A DNA stretch of 43,741 nt, from the NCBI GenBank assembly GCA_964633975.1, contig CAZWKX010000016.1, positions 1 to 43,741 on the forward strand, in the 5' to 3' direction. Of this stretch, positions 31,550-40,479 are shown piece by piece. Position 1 is the first letter of the stretch; each line of letters starts with the position of its first letter. The position numbers and the translations under genes were made by a program. The notes under the pieces were generated by a model. The model had not been told where the DNA came from and ran no database searches. It was given only the letters and a program-made list of their open reading frames with translations. Origin of the DNA: CAZWKX01 sp964633975 (lineage in GTDB: Bacteria; Actinomycetota; Acidimicrobiia; Spongiisociales; UBA11373).

Positions 31550-32524
31550 ATGGCGGTCGCGTACCTGATCACCGGCGGCGCCGGGTTCATCGGTTCCAAC
31601 TTTGTGCGGTACCTGCTCGAGCGCGAGCCGGGGGCGAAGGTCACCAACCTGGACCTGCTCACCTACGCCGGCGTGCAGGCGACGGTCGACGAGCTGGATC
31701 TATACGAGGGACACAGGTTTGTTCACGGCGACATAGGTGATGCGGATCTGGTCGATGGCTTGGTCGCGGGGCACGACGTCATCATCAACTTCGCCGCCGA
31801 GACGCACGTCGATCGTTCCATCACCGACCCATCGCCGTTTCTGAGGACGAACGTCCTGGGCACGGGGGTGCTGCTCGAGGCGGCGCGCCGCCGTGGAGTT
31901 GAACGTTTTGTGCACATCTCCACCGATGAGGTGTACGGCTCGGTGTCCGAGGGCAGCGCTTCGGAGGATGCCCTGCTGGCTCCATCCTCCCCGTACTCGG
32001 CGTCGAAGGCGGCCGCCGACCTTCTTGTGCTCGCCTACGGCACCACCTACGGCTACCGGGGCATCATCACCCGCTGCACCAACAACTACGGGCCCTACCA
32101 GTTCCCCGAGAAGGTGATCCCCTTGTTCGTCACCAACCTGCTCGAAGGTAAGAAGGTGCCCCTGTACGGGGATGGGAGCAACGAGCGTGACTGGCTGCAC
32201 GTGGACGACCACTGTGCCGCCGTGCGTCTGGTGGTGGAGCGGGGCAAGCCCGGCGAGATCTACAACGTGGGCGCCGATTGTCAGATCTCCAACCTCGAGA
32301 TGACCCAAAAGATCCTGGCTGCGGTCGGGGCCGACGAGTCGATGATCGAGCGGGTGCCCGATCGGCCCGGCCACGATTTCCGCTATGCGGTCGATTCATC
32401 GAAGGTTCGGGCTCTGGGGTGGGAGCCGGCGCACAGCTTGGAGGAGCATCTAGCGACGACCGTCGAGTGGTACCGGAGCCGGAAGGACTGGTGGCGCCCG
32501 CTCAAGAAGAGGGCCGAGGTATGA
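31550..32524 (+). CDS. rfbB: dTDP-glucose 4,6-dehydratase
   Basis: RfbB/RmlB converts dTDP-glucose to dTDP-4-keto-6-deoxyglucose with bound NAD. The 324-residue extended short-chain dehydrogenase has GGAGFIGSNFVRYLL and NFAAETHVDRSI. The catalytic Thr-Asp-Glu is in STDEVYGSV and the YXXXK motif in YSASKAAADLL. TRCTNNYGPYQFPEKVIPLF and GDGSNERDWLHVDDHC are also family signatures. The start follows the rfbC stop directly, and the TGA overlaps the ATG of the nucleotidyltransferase gene (ATGA). Confidence 0.96.
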   Translation: MAVAYLITGGAGFIGSNFVRYLLEREPGAKVTNLDLLTYAGVQATVDELDLYEGHRFVHGDIGDADLVDGLVAGHDVIINFAAETHVDRSITDPSPFLRTNVLGTGVLLEAARRRGVERFVHISTDEVYGSVSEGSASEDALLAPSSPYSASKAAADLLVLAYGTTYGYRGIITRCTNNYGPYQFPEKVIPLFVTNLLEGKKVPLYGDGSNERDWLHVDDHCAAVRLVVERGKPGEIYNVGADCQISNLEMTQKILAAVGADESMIERVPDRPGHDFRYAVDSSKVRALGWEPAHSLEEHLATTVEWYRSRKDWWRPLKKRAEV

Positions 32525-33579
32525 AGGGCATAGTGCTCGCAGGCGGGACGGGGAGCCGCCTGCGCCCCATCACATTCTCCATGGCGAAGCAGCTGGTTCC
32601 GGTGGCCAACAAGCCCATCATCGAGTACGGGCTCGAGGATCTCGCCGAGGCAGGAATCACCGAGGTCGGCGTCGTCATCGCCCCGGAGAGCGGCGGGGAT
32701 ATAAAGGATGCCGTCGGCGACGGTTCACGGTTTGGACTCGAAGTCACGTATGTCGTGCAGGAGGCGCCTCTCGGCATTGCCCACGCCCTCAAGACGGCGC
32801 TGCCCTTCGTCGACGGCGACGACTGCCTCATGTATCTGGGCGACAACCTGGTCAAGCACGGTGTGCGCGACGTGGTCGAAGGCTTTCGAGAGCACCGGCC
32901 CAACTGCCAGATCATGCTCTCGCCGGTGGAGAACCCATCGTCGTTTGGTGTTGCCGAGCTCACCGAGAACGGCGAGGTGGTGCGTCTGGTCGAGAAGCCG
33001 AAGGTGCCGCCGTCCAATCTGGCGCTGGTCGGGGTCTACCTGTTCGACGGCACGATCGCCGAGGCGGTCGACGCCATCGAGCCGTCGGCCCGCAGGGAGT
33101 ATGAGATCACCGACGCCATCCAGTATTTGATCGACAGCGGCCGGACGGTGCGCTTTTCGATCGTTCGGGACTGGTGGAAGGACACCGGCACCAAGGAGGA
33201 TCTGCTGGCGGCCCAGGAGCTGGTGATCGCCGAGCTGGCCCACAACGTGCACGGCGAGCTGGTCGACTGCGAGGTGAGCGGACCCGTGCACGTCGGCGAG
33301 GGCTCACAGCTCGTCGGCTGCGAGATCATCGGGCCGGTGGTCGTTGGCGAGGGGGTGCACATGAGCCGAGTGCTGGTGGGCCCGCAGACGTCGATCGGCG
33401 ACGGGTGCAGGCTCTCCGACGCTGCCGTCGAGGACTCCATCGTGATGGCCGGCGCCGAGGTGCACGGGTGGAAGATTCGTAATTCGCTGGTGGGCCGGGA
33501 GGCCCGGCTTTGCGGGTCGGCGCCGGCGGGCTACGTGGAAATGACGCTGGGCGAGCGGTCCGAGATCGTGGGCGAGTGA
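32521..33579 (+). CDS. rfbA: Glucose-1-phosphate thymidylyltransferase, long form
   Basis: RfbA/RmlA makes dTDP-glucose from dTTP and glucose-1-phosphate. The 352-residue protein opens MKGIVLAGGTGSRLRPITFS with AKQLVPVANKPIIEYGL. LMYLGDNL is in the catalytic region, EKPKVPPSNLALVGVYLF follows, and WKDTGTKEDLLAA ends the catalytic domain near residue 235. The last 110 residues form a left-handed beta-helix-like repeat (VHVGEGSQLVGCEIIGPVVV, then VLVGPQTSIGDGCRL). This matches the longer RmlA/StrD-type enzymes rather than the ~290-residue form. Coupled by ATGA to rfbB, and its stop shares a base with rfbD. Confidence 0.93.
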   Translation: MKGIVLAGGTGSRLRPITFSMAKQLVPVANKPIIEYGLEDLAEAGITEVGVVIAPESGGDIKDAVGDGSRFGLEVTYVVQEAPLGIAHALKTALPFVDGDDCLMYLGDNLVKHGVRDVVEGFREHRPNCQIMLSPVENPSSFGVAELTENGEVVRLVEKPKVPPSNLALVGVYLFDGTIAEAVDAIEPSARREYEITDAIQYLIDSGRTVRFSIVRDWWKDTGTKEDLLAAQELVIAELAHNVHGELVDCEVSGPVHVGEGSQLVGCEIIGPVVVGEGVHMSRVLVGPQTSIGDGCRLSDAAVEDSIVMAGAEVHGWKIRNSLVGREARLCGSAPAGYVEMTLGERSEIVGE

Positions 33580-34406
33580 TGCTGGTCACCGGGGCCGCCG
33601 GCCAGCTGGGGACCGCCTTCCGCAAGCTGATCCCCGACGCCACCTTCGTCGACGTCGAGGAGATCGATCTGGCCCGGCTCGATGAGCTCCAGAGAGCCCT
33701 GCATGCCTTGCAGCCGGACGGCATCGTCAACTGCGCCGCCTACACCGCGGTGGATCGGGCGGAAGAGGAGGAGGACCTGGCCACCCTGATCAACGGCGAC
33801 GCGGTGGGGGTCATGGCCGCCTATGCCGCAGGCGCCGAGATCCCCTTCGTCACCTTCTCCACCGACTACGTCTTCTCCGGTGACGCCGATGAGCCGTACC
33901 TGGAGTCGTCGCCGACGAGCCCGGTGAGCGCCTACGGGCGCTCGAAGCTGGCCGGCGAGAGGGCCGCGCTGGAGGCGAACCCGGGCACCTTGGTCATACG
34001 CACCTCCTGGCTGGTGTCGGGCACGCATCCCAACTTCGTCGCCACCATGCTGCGGCTTGCCCGCGAGCGTGAGGTGCGTGTGGTGGACGACCAGCGGGGC
34101 TGCCCGACAATGGTGAACGACCTGACTCCCGCGGTGCTGCGATGCCTGAGGGCCGGCGTCGGCGGGGTTCTCCATCTCACCAACAGCGGGGTCACCACGT
34201 GGTACGAGCTCGCCAAGGCGGCCCTGATGCTGGCCGGCATCGACCCCGATCGGATCGTTCCCTGCAGCACGGACGACTACCCGACGCCGGCGCAGCGGCC
34301 CGCCTACTCGGTGCTCGGCTCGGAGCGGCGGGCGGGTCTGGGTATCGAGGAGCTTCCTGCCTGGCGGGAATCCCTGCCCGCGGTGGTCGAGGGACTGACC
34401 TCATGA
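33579..34406 (+). CDS. rfbD: dTDP-4-dehydrorhamnose reductase
   Basis: RfbD/RmlD reduces dTDP-4-keto-L-rhamnose to dTDP-L-rhamnose, the last step. The 275-residue short-chain dehydrogenase starts MLVTGAAGQLGTAF and has VNCAAYTAVDRAEEEEDLA, FSTDYVFSGD, the catalytic YGRSKLAGE, IRTSWLVSG and VRVVDDQRGCPTMVNDL. ATG 33579 overlaps the previous stop (TGATG) and its own stop overlaps the next ATG (ATGA). With rfbC, B and A it completes the pathway, so the cell can make dTDP-rhamnose from this block alone. Confidence 0.95.
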   Translation: MLVTGAAGQLGTAFRKLIPDATFVDVEEIDLARLDELQRALHALQPDGIVNCAAYTAVDRAEEEEDLATLINGDAVGVMAAYAAGAEIPFVTFSTDYVFSGDADEPYLESSPTSPVSAYGRSKLAGERAALEANPGTLVIRTSWLVSGTHPNFVATMLRLAREREVRVVDDQRGCPTMVNDLTPAVLRCLRAGVGGVLHLTNSGVTTWYELAKAALMLAGIDPDRIVPCSTDDYPTPAQRPAYSVLGSERRAGLGIEELPAWRESLPAVVEGLTS

Positions 34407-35320
34407 GCGGGATCTCGGTGTGGGCGGTGGTGCTCAACCATCGGGATGCCACCGACACGATCCGCTGTCACCGCGCCCTGGAGCGAGTCCGGTATAGGCC
34501 GTTGCGGATCCTGGTCGTCGATAACGATTCGGGGCCGGGCCAGGTGGCCTGGCTCCGCTCGGTGGGGGCCGAGGTCGTCGAGTCCGGTGGCAATCTGGGC
34601 TATGCCGCCGGCAACAACGTGGGCATCAGGGCCGCTCTCGACGGGGGAGCCGACGCGATCTGGGTGGTCAACCCCGACACCATGCCGCATCCTCGGAGCC
34701 TGCGTCGCCTGGTCGATGTGCTGCGTCGGCATTCTGAGGTGGGGATCGTCGGTGGCCGCATCCTCGAAGCCGAAGCGTCGACGCCGAAGGTGCAGTCCGA
34801 GGGGGGAAGGATCGACTGGGATGCAGGTGGCCGCAGTGAGCTGATCGCCCGCGGCGAGGCTCCGGCGCGGCGAAGTCCGCTGCGTTTTGTCGATTTTGTG
34901 CCGGGGGCGGCGATGCTGGTGCGCTCGGACGTGTTCGGTGATGTGGGCCTGCTGCCCGAGGACTTCTTCATGTACTTCGAGGAGACCGAGTTTTGCGTGC
35001 GGGCCGCCGCCACCGGATGGAAGGTGGCGGTGGAGCCCCGCGCCGAGGTCGTGCATCGGTTCGGCCCGGCGGGCGGCCTGCCTACCGAGACGCTCGTCTA
35101 CTACTTCGTTCGTAATCGCCTGCTCTTCGGCATGCGGCACACCGAGGTCCCGTTCGACGATCTGGTGGCCGATGTGGAGTCGTTCGTCGGCTCGTGGCGT
35201 CGTCGGGTCACCGAGCGGGTGCCACAGTGGCTCGAGCGCTTCGAGCAGCTCGTGGTTATGGCGGTGGAGGACGCCAGGGCCGGTGTGGACGGCAAGCGTG
35301 AGGGGGTGGGGGCGGCATGA
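34403..35320 (+). CDS. GT2 family glycosyltransferase, probable rhamnosyltransferase
   Basis: A 305-residue GT-A enzyme. Nucleotide-binding features are VWAVVLNHRDATDTIRC at the N-terminus, ILVVDNDSGPG, then NLGYAAGNNVGIRAAL and the metal motif WVVNPDTMP. The acceptor region is FVPGAAMLVRSDVFGDVGLL with the catalytic-base segment FMYFEETEFCVRAAATGW. NPDT and GNLGYAAGNNVG are typical of WbbL-like rhamnosyltransferases. It is coupled to rfbD (ATGA), so dTDP-L-rhamnose is the likely donor. It ends the rhamnose operon; no strong terminator follows. Confidence 0.88.
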   Translation: MSGISVWAVVLNHRDATDTIRCHRALERVRYRPLRILVVDNDSGPGQVAWLRSVGAEVVESGGNLGYAAGNNVGIRAALDGGADAIWVVNPDTMPHPRSLRRLVDVLRRHSEVGIVGGRILEAEASTPKVQSEGGRIDWDAGGRSELIARGEAPARRSPLRFVDFVPGAAMLVRSDVFGDVGLLPEDFFMYFEETEFCVRAAATGWKVAVEPRAEVVHRFGPAGGLPTETLVYYFVRNRLLFGMRHTEVPFDDLVADVESFVGSWRRRVTERVPQWLERFEQLVVMAVEDARAGVDGKREGVGAA

Positions 35321-35624
35321 GCGCGGCCGGGTCGCTCGAAGTTTTGTAGTCCATCTACGAATTCCTTCCCGGGGAGCGGCGCAGCCGGCCGGCGACCCTG
35401 ATACGTGGACCGCGATGATCGAGGGTGTTTTTGCGTCGCCACATCTGCGGGGAGTGGCCGACGGCGGCGCAATTGTGTGGGTAGTGGAGGGCAGCTGGGG
35501 TGGGTGTCTCTTGTGCTGGGCGGTGACTCTTGGGCCGCGGATTCGACTTTCTGCAGTGCTACTAGCGTGCGCACGACGAGCGTGTGATGGTCCCGAGGAG
35601 GGGCTTGCACCAGAAGGGGAAGCC
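35321..35624 (+). other. Non-coding gap before the propeller gene
   Basis: These 304 bases hold no reading frame I would call a gene. A possible TAGCGT -10 box (35563-35568) and the ribosome site GGGGA just before ATG 35625 are the only signals seen. A short GTAG-five-CTAC inverted repeat lies near 35345. Open frames crossing the gap in several frames look like GC-driven background. Confidence 0.5.
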
Positions 35625-36983
35625 ATGGCCGGTGTGTTCTGCACGAAGTGTGGCAAGCTGAACGAGGCAGGTGCTAGGTTCTGTGTGTCGTGTGGGGCGC
35701 CGCTGCGGGTGGAGAAACCCGCGGAACAGGCCTCGCCGGCCTCCCGGGCCCCTCGACATCGTGTCTTTTGGGGCTTGATCGTAGGTGTGGTGGCCACAGC
35801 GGTGGTGGTGGGAGGCATCGTGGTCGACCTGACAATGTTCGGCGATGGAGGGGAAGAGAGTTCAGCCACGACTGCGGCGCCGACGACGAGCGTGGACGTC
35901 TTTTCCGGGTCGTGGGTCCGGCTTCCTGCCACCGATCCGGCCTTCGGCGGTGAAGACGACCAAGAGATGTTTGCAGTGACCAGTGGCGGTCCGGGCCTCG
36001 TCGCCGTCGGGTACGACGGGCCGGTCGGTGGTATGGATGCTGCGGTGTGGACCTCTGCTGACGGGGTCGCCTGGTCCCGCGTGTCTGATTCCGTGGCATT
36101 TGGTGGCGAGGGTGACCAGCAGATGTGGTCGGTGACCGCCGGTGGTCCGGGCCTGGTGGCCGTCGGACGTGACGAATCCGCTGCGGCGGTGTGGACCTCT
36201 GCTGACGGGGTCGCCTGGTCTCGGGTGCCTGATGATGACGGGGTCTTTGGGGGTGAGGACGTACCCATTCTGCGAGGGGTGGCTGCCGCCGGCCCTGGTG
36301 TGGTCGCGGTCGGATGCGACGGCAGCGATGCGGCGGTGTGGACCTCTGCGGATGCGGTCACTTGGTCCCGGGTGCCCCACGACGAGGCCGTCTTTGGAGG
36401 AGCGGACAACGCTTGCATCTTCGCCGTCACCGTCGGCGGCCCGGGCCTGGTGGCCGTCGGGGACGACGGTCCGGTTGGGGACGAGTACGCCGTGGTGTGG
36501 ACGTCGCCCGACGGGCTCACCTGGTCCCGGATGCCTCACGATGAGGAGGTCTTTGGCGGCGCCGGCACGCAGGAGATGAGATCGGTGATTGCGGGCGGTC
36601 CGGGTCTGGTCGCCGTGGGCTACGACGAATCGGGTGGCGATGCGGACGCGGCGGTGTGGACATCGGTGGACGGGCTCACCTGGTCCCAGGTGCCTCACGA
36701 CGAGGCGATCTTCGGCGGCGAAGAGACCCAGCAGATGTGGTCGGTGACTGCGGGCGCCCCGGGTCTGGTTGCCGTCGGAGCTGGCAGTGGGAACGCGGTG
36801 GTGTGGACCTCCACTGACGGACTCGCCTGGACACAGGTTCCGTACGACGATGCGGTCTTCGGCGGTGAAGGCCGCCGGGTCATTCGGGGAATCAGCGCCG
36901 GTGGCCCGGGGCTGGTGGGCGTCGGTTTCGCAGGCACGGCCGGGACTATGGATGCCGCCGTCTGGGTGCAGAGCACCGGCTAG
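35625..36983 (+). CDS. Membrane-anchored zinc-ribbon protein with seven-repeat beta-propeller
   Basis: A 452-residue protein of unknown function. Residues 6-23 form a Cys4 zinc ribbon (C6-T-K-C9 and C20-V-S-C23). Residues about 47-67 form one membrane helix (VFWGLIVGVVATAVVVGGIV), then an acidic/Thr linker to about residue 95. The rest is seven tandem repeats of about 48-55 residues, each with FGGE, GGPGLVAVG and VWTSADGVAWSRVP-like segments. Seven repeats fit one closed seven-bladed propeller; the SADGxxW turn resembles the Asp-box of sialidase-type propellers. Expected topology: zinc ribbon inside, propeller outside. Blades 3 and 4 each carry a cysteine. ATG 35625 follows GGGGA. It lies inside the glycan cluster; a sugar-binding or scaffold role is only a guess. 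Confidence 0.8.
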   Translation: MAGVFCTKCGKLNEAGARFCVSCGAPLRVEKPAEQASPASRAPRHRVFWGLIVGVVATAVVVGGIVVDLTMFGDGGEESSATTAAPTTSVDVFSGSWVRLPATDPAFGGEDDQEMFAVTSGGPGLVAVGYDGPVGGMDAAVWTSADGVAWSRVSDSVAFGGEGDQQMWSVTAGGPGLVAVGRDESAAAVWTSADGVAWSRVPDDDGVFGGEDVPILRGVAAAGPGVVAVGCDGSDAAVWTSADAVTWSRVPHDEAVFGGADNACIFAVTVGGPGLVAVGDDGPVGDEYAVVWTSPDGLTWSRMPHDEEVFGGAGTQEMRSVIAGGPGLVAVGYDESGGDADAAVWTSVDGLTWSQVPHDEAIFGGEETQQMWSVTAGAPGLVAVGAGSGNAVVWTSTDGLAWTQVPYDDAVFGGEGRRVIRGISAGGPGLVGVGFAGTAGTMDAAVWVQSTG

Positions 36984-36995
36984 CGAGGCCTCTGC

Positions 36996-38423
36996 CTAGC
37001 TAGTGAGCCGCTCGTACAGACCCAGCAGCACCTTCTGTTCTTCGCCCCAGTTGTAGGTGCAAATGGCGGCGCGGGTAGCAGCCCGGAAGCGGGCGTTGGC
37101 CTCCGGGTCGTCGACGATGGCGCGTACCGCCTCGGCGATGCTCTCGGGATCGTCGGGGTTGCAGACGGTCCCCACGCCGGTTTCCTTGACCACGCGGCCC
37201 ATCTCCTCGTAGTCGGAGGCGACGACGGGGATACCGGCCATCATGTACTCGAAGAGCTTGTTGGGCAGCGACCATCGGTACGACAGTGAGTTGCCTCGGA
37301 TCACGCACATGCCGACGTCGGCGCTGGCCGTGTAGAAGAGCAGCTCGTCGTTGGGGATGGGCCCGAAGAACTTCACCTTGTCGGTGAGACCCCACGTGCG
37401 CACCATCTCTTCGAGCGCGGGCCGGTGATAGCCGTATCCGACGACGACCAGCACGCAGTTCTGCAGCAGCGTGGCCGCCTCGATGCTCTCCTCGATGCCC
37501 CGGAACTCCTGGATGGAGCCCTGGTAGATGAGGATGCGCTGGTCCTGCGGGATGGCGAGCTTCTCGTGCAGGTCCCAGCCCGCTTCGACTTCGATGATCT
37601 CCGGCACGTTGCGGAGCAGGGTGGGGAAGGGTATGTGATAGCGGTCCACGACGTGCTGGGCCCTGCTGCGGGTGGTCCAGATGGCCGCGTCGACGTGCCG
37701 GAGGCCGCGGCGTTCGGCGACGGTGGCGCGGAACCGCTGCCAGTGGGTCATGCGGGAGCGCTCCGTGGCCAGCTCGTGGGAGTCGTAGACCAGCCTGGTG
37801 CCGGGTCGCTTCTGTTTGCACCGGACTCCGACGGCCAGGGTGTTGAGGTCGTGGCAGTGCCATACCTCGGCGTTGGTGGCGAGTCCGGCCTTGGCGAAGC
37901 GGCGGTTGATGGCGAAGGTGCGCGTCGCTCGCATGAGTCGACCGAAGAGGAGCTTCACGACGCCGAATGCGAGACGGGCGATGCGCGAGATGCCGCGCAG
38001 CACGGTGGTGGATGTCCGCACCCAGAAGCCGCTCCGTTTGGCGCCGCCGGAGACTGGTGAGCGGCGCGCCGGGACCTCGATGGTTCGGTCCTGACCCGGC
38101 GTAGCGGTCGATGCGGGGATGACCCGGCTGTACTTGCGGATGCGCTCCTCGTCGAGCTCTTCGCCGGTGAGGCGGGCGTGGCGCTCCTCGACGCCGACGA
38201 CAAAGCGGGCGTGGGCCTTCTGAGCGGCATGCATGCCGAAAGAGAGGCGGCTGACCCGCACCACCTTGATTCCGTCGGGTGTGGTCTCGCGCTCGGCGGT
38301 GACGCCGGGCACGTGGATGGCGGCCACGGTGACGTCGTGGCCGGCTTTTACCAGCGACTTCGCCTCCTTGGTGACCCGGGCGTCGTACTCGAAGGAGTTC
38401 TTCACGAACATGCACACTTTCAT
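36996..38423 (-). CDS. GT4-type glycosyltransferase
   Basis: A 475-residue GT-B enzyme. It opens MKVCMFVKNSFEYDARVTKE. A long basic insertion follows (about residues 80-170). The N-domain segment AEVWHCHDLNTLAVGV and the C-domain motifs RILIYQGSIQEFRGIEESIE, VVVGYGYHRPALEEMV and LPNKLFEYMMAGIPVVASDY are typical of GT4. The last contains the donor-binding EX7E-like region. ATG 38423 overlaps the stop of the upstream GT2 gene (ATGA). It converges on the propeller gene 12 bases away. Donor and acceptor are unknown; the neighbours imply a surface polysaccharide. Confidence 0.88.
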   Translation of the reverse strand: MKVCMFVKNSFEYDARVTKEAKSLVKAGHDVTVAAIHVPGVTAERETTPDGIKVVRVSRLSFGMHAAQKAHARFVVGVEERHARLTGEELDEERIRKYSRVIPASTATPGQDRTIEVPARRSPVSGGAKRSGFWVRTSTTVLRGISRIARLAFGVVKLLFGRLMRATRTFAINRRFAKAGLATNAEVWHCHDLNTLAVGVRCKQKRPGTRLVYDSHELATERSRMTHWQRFRATVAERRGLRHVDAAIWTTRSRAQHVVDRYHIPFPTLLRNVPEIIEVEAGWDLHEKLAIPQDQRILIYQGSIQEFRGIEESIEAATLLQNCVLVVVGYGYHRPALEEMVRTWGLTDKVKFFGPIPNDELLFYTASADVGMCVIRGNSLSYRWSLPNKLFEYMMAGIPVVASDYEEMGRVVKETGVGTVCNPDDPESIAEAVRAIVDDPEANARFRAATRAAICTYNWGEEQKVLLGLYERLTS

Positions 38424-40360
38424 GAGATCTCCTCGCGGAGCAGGTCGAGGAGGTGAACCGTTTCCTCCGGATGATCGGCGGGATGGCCGACGACGCGAAC
38501 GTTGGGCAGAGCGGCGACACGGGAGGCGTCTTCCTTGGTGGCTACGCCTACGGCCAGGCAGGTAGTCATGAAATCGAGCCACTCCTCGGACGGTTCACCG
38601 CCGGTCTCGGCGCCGGCCACCATTCGCTCCACCCGCGGTGAGTCGAGAGTCCGCACCAGGTCGTAGGCGGGCTCGTCCAGGACGGCGCCGGCGCCCACGA
38701 TGAGGGCGTTGCCTCTGCCCGAGGGCTCGACGCGGGCCCACGGGGCGAGTGCTCGCACCGCCTCGACGGCGGTCTCGCCGCCGATGTACACCAGCACGGG
38801 ACGGTCGTCGTCGGCCTGCTTGTCGGAGCGCTGCAGGCGGCGCAGCAGCCGGTAGATCCACCCCCGCAGGCCCGGGTCGGTGCGCGCCGCCTCGGCGGCA
38901 CGGTCCCGCGCCGACACGCGGGGGACGACACGAGGTGGCATCACACCAAACGTCGGCGGCAGGGTGACCAGCGGCTCATCGAGGTGGATCGTCCACGAGA
39001 TCGAACGAATCTTGTGCCATGCCTCGGATGCCGAGGCGGTCTCGGTGAGCACCTTCGACCATTCGCGGCGTCTGATGAGCACGAATGCGGGGAAGTCCCA
39101 GGGCCCCCAGGCCGCGTCGCCCGAGACCGTGTCGAGCCCGTGGTAGGCGACGGTGGCTATGGAGGCTCGAGGGGTGGAGTCGAGCAGGCGCACGGATCGA
39201 TCCAGCAGGCGGGGGTGCAGGCCGGCGGCGCCGGAGACCACGGCTATGTACTCGCCGGAGGCGGCGGCGACGGCCCGGAGGAACCGGTGCTGTCTCGTCC
39301 CGGTGGCGTCGGGCAGACTTCGCAGGCGGTCCTCTCCGCGTGGCGCGGCGGAGGCGAGAGGGAACAACGCCTCCCAGTCGTTGAGGCGCTGTGCCTGCAT
39401 CTGCGAGAGCAGCTCGGCGCCGCGGGCGTCGGCGTTGGAAGCCACGATCATGGTGACCTTGGGCACGCGGAACCGGCCGTCCTCTTTGCGGTAGAAGCGG
39501 TGCGGGATGAGATTGGTGATGAGGTCGGCGTTGGCGGCCCGGTCCCGCTCCCGCCAGCCCTCGTCGGGATGGGACTCCTCCTGCCCCTGGTGGTAGATGG
39601 CGGCTTGGTTCACCGGGACGAAGAAGAACCCGGCCGCAAAGAGGCGCCAGCCCAGCTCGGTGTCCTCGCCCCCCCAGCGGGAGAACTCGCTGCAGAAACC
39701 GCCGACCCTGAGGAACGCATAGCGGCCCATCGAGCAGTTGCCGGTGAGCAGGCTGCGGAACGCCTCGTTCCCATGGCGGAGTTCGGCGGTGCGGCGGTAG
39801 AAGGTGCGCCGCCAATCCTCCGGCTCGAAGGCCTCGACGGTGGGCGAGTCCCCTTTGACCAGGCGGCGCACGTCGACGGCTCCCGAGGCCAGGTCGGCCG
39901 GATCGATCGCAGTCGAGTCGACGTTCTGCCGGGAACCGACGACGACGAGGTTGTCGGCCCGGTGGTGCCAGGTCATGTGGCCGGCCACCAGCTCGGGATC
40001 GGGCAGGCAGTCGGCGTCGACGAACAGCACGATGTCGGTGTCGGCGTTGAAGGCTCCGAGGGTGCGCGCCTTTCCGGCGCCGTAGCCGTCCCGCTCCTGC
40101 CGCACGTAGCCGACGTTTAGATGGGAACGCGCCTCCTCGACGGCCGGGGTCACGTCGTCTTCGGAGCCGTCGTCGGCCACAACCACCGATATCAGCTCCG
40201 GGGGGTAGCCGCGCTGGGCGGCGAGGCCGGCCAGGGTGCGGCGCAGCAGCTCGACTCGGTTGTAGACCGGGATGACCACGGCGACGCTGAGCCGGGGCTC
40301 GCCGACGGGAACGTCGGCGAGGGAGCGGTAGTCGTTCTCGGGCGCGATGAGGCGTGGCAT
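38420..40360 (-). CDS. Large multi-domain GT2 glycosyltransferase with a decayed second domain
   Basis: A 646-residue protein. Residues about 25-290 are a complete GT2 domain: VAVVIPVYNRVELLRRTLAG, VVVADDGSEDD, metal motif LFVDADCLPDPE and SRWGGEDTELGWRLFAAGFF, the last as in galactosyltransferase C-terminal motifs. Residues about 310-500 look like a second GT2 fold (VTMIVASNADARGAELLSQM, then ASGEYIAVVSGAAGLHPRLL). The DXD-type acidic residues are replaced by SGAAG, so it is probably inactive. Residues about 540-646 form a further alpha/beta region (VLVYIGGETAVEAVRAL). ATG 40360 gives the normal N-terminus. It is coupled to the downstream GT4 gene by ATGA. Confidence 0.85.
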   Translation of the reverse strand: MPRLIAPENDYRSLADVPVGEPRLSVAVVIPVYNRVELLRRTLAGLAAQRGYPPELISVVVADDGSEDDVTPAVEEARSHLNVGYVRQERDGYGAGKARTLGAFNADTDIVLFVDADCLPDPELVAGHMTWHHRADNLVVVGSRQNVDSTAIDPADLASGAVDVRRLVKGDSPTVEAFEPEDWRRTFYRRTAELRHGNEAFRSLLTGNCSMGRYAFLRVGGFCSEFSRWGGEDTELGWRLFAAGFFFVPVNQAAIYHQGQEESHPDEGWRERDRAANADLITNLIPHRFYRKEDGRFRVPKVTMIVASNADARGAELLSQMQAQRLNDWEALFPLASAAPRGEDRLRSLPDATGTRQHRFLRAVAAASGEYIAVVSGAAGLHPRLLDRSVRLLDSTPRASIATVAYHGLDTVSGDAAWGPWDFPAFVLIRRREWSKVLTETASASEAWHKIRSISWTIHLDEPLVTLPPTFGVMPPRVVPRVSARDRAAEAARTDPGLRGWIYRLLRRLQRSDKQADDDRPVLVYIGGETAVEAVRALAPWARVEPSGRGNALIVGAGAVLDEPAYDLVRTLDSPRVERMVAGAETGGEPSEEWLDFMTTCLAVGVATKEDASRVAALPNVRVVGHPADHPEETVHLLDLLREEIS

Positions 40361-40479
40361 CGGCGCCTCATTGTCGCATGCAGGGCCGGAAGGACCGCAG
40401 CCGCCGGTGCCGGTGGCGGGCATGCAGGCGGGACGGTGGAAGGGGAATAGACTCCCGGCGGGCGATCGCCCTCATTCCG

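Noticed and set aside
34304..36520. A 738-codon open frame on the minus strand opposite the GT2 and propeller genes
   Set aside because: It is antisense to two well-supported genes, has Pro/Thr/Ser-rich low-complexity translation, and has no recognisable domain. The regular repeats of the propeller gene explain its length.
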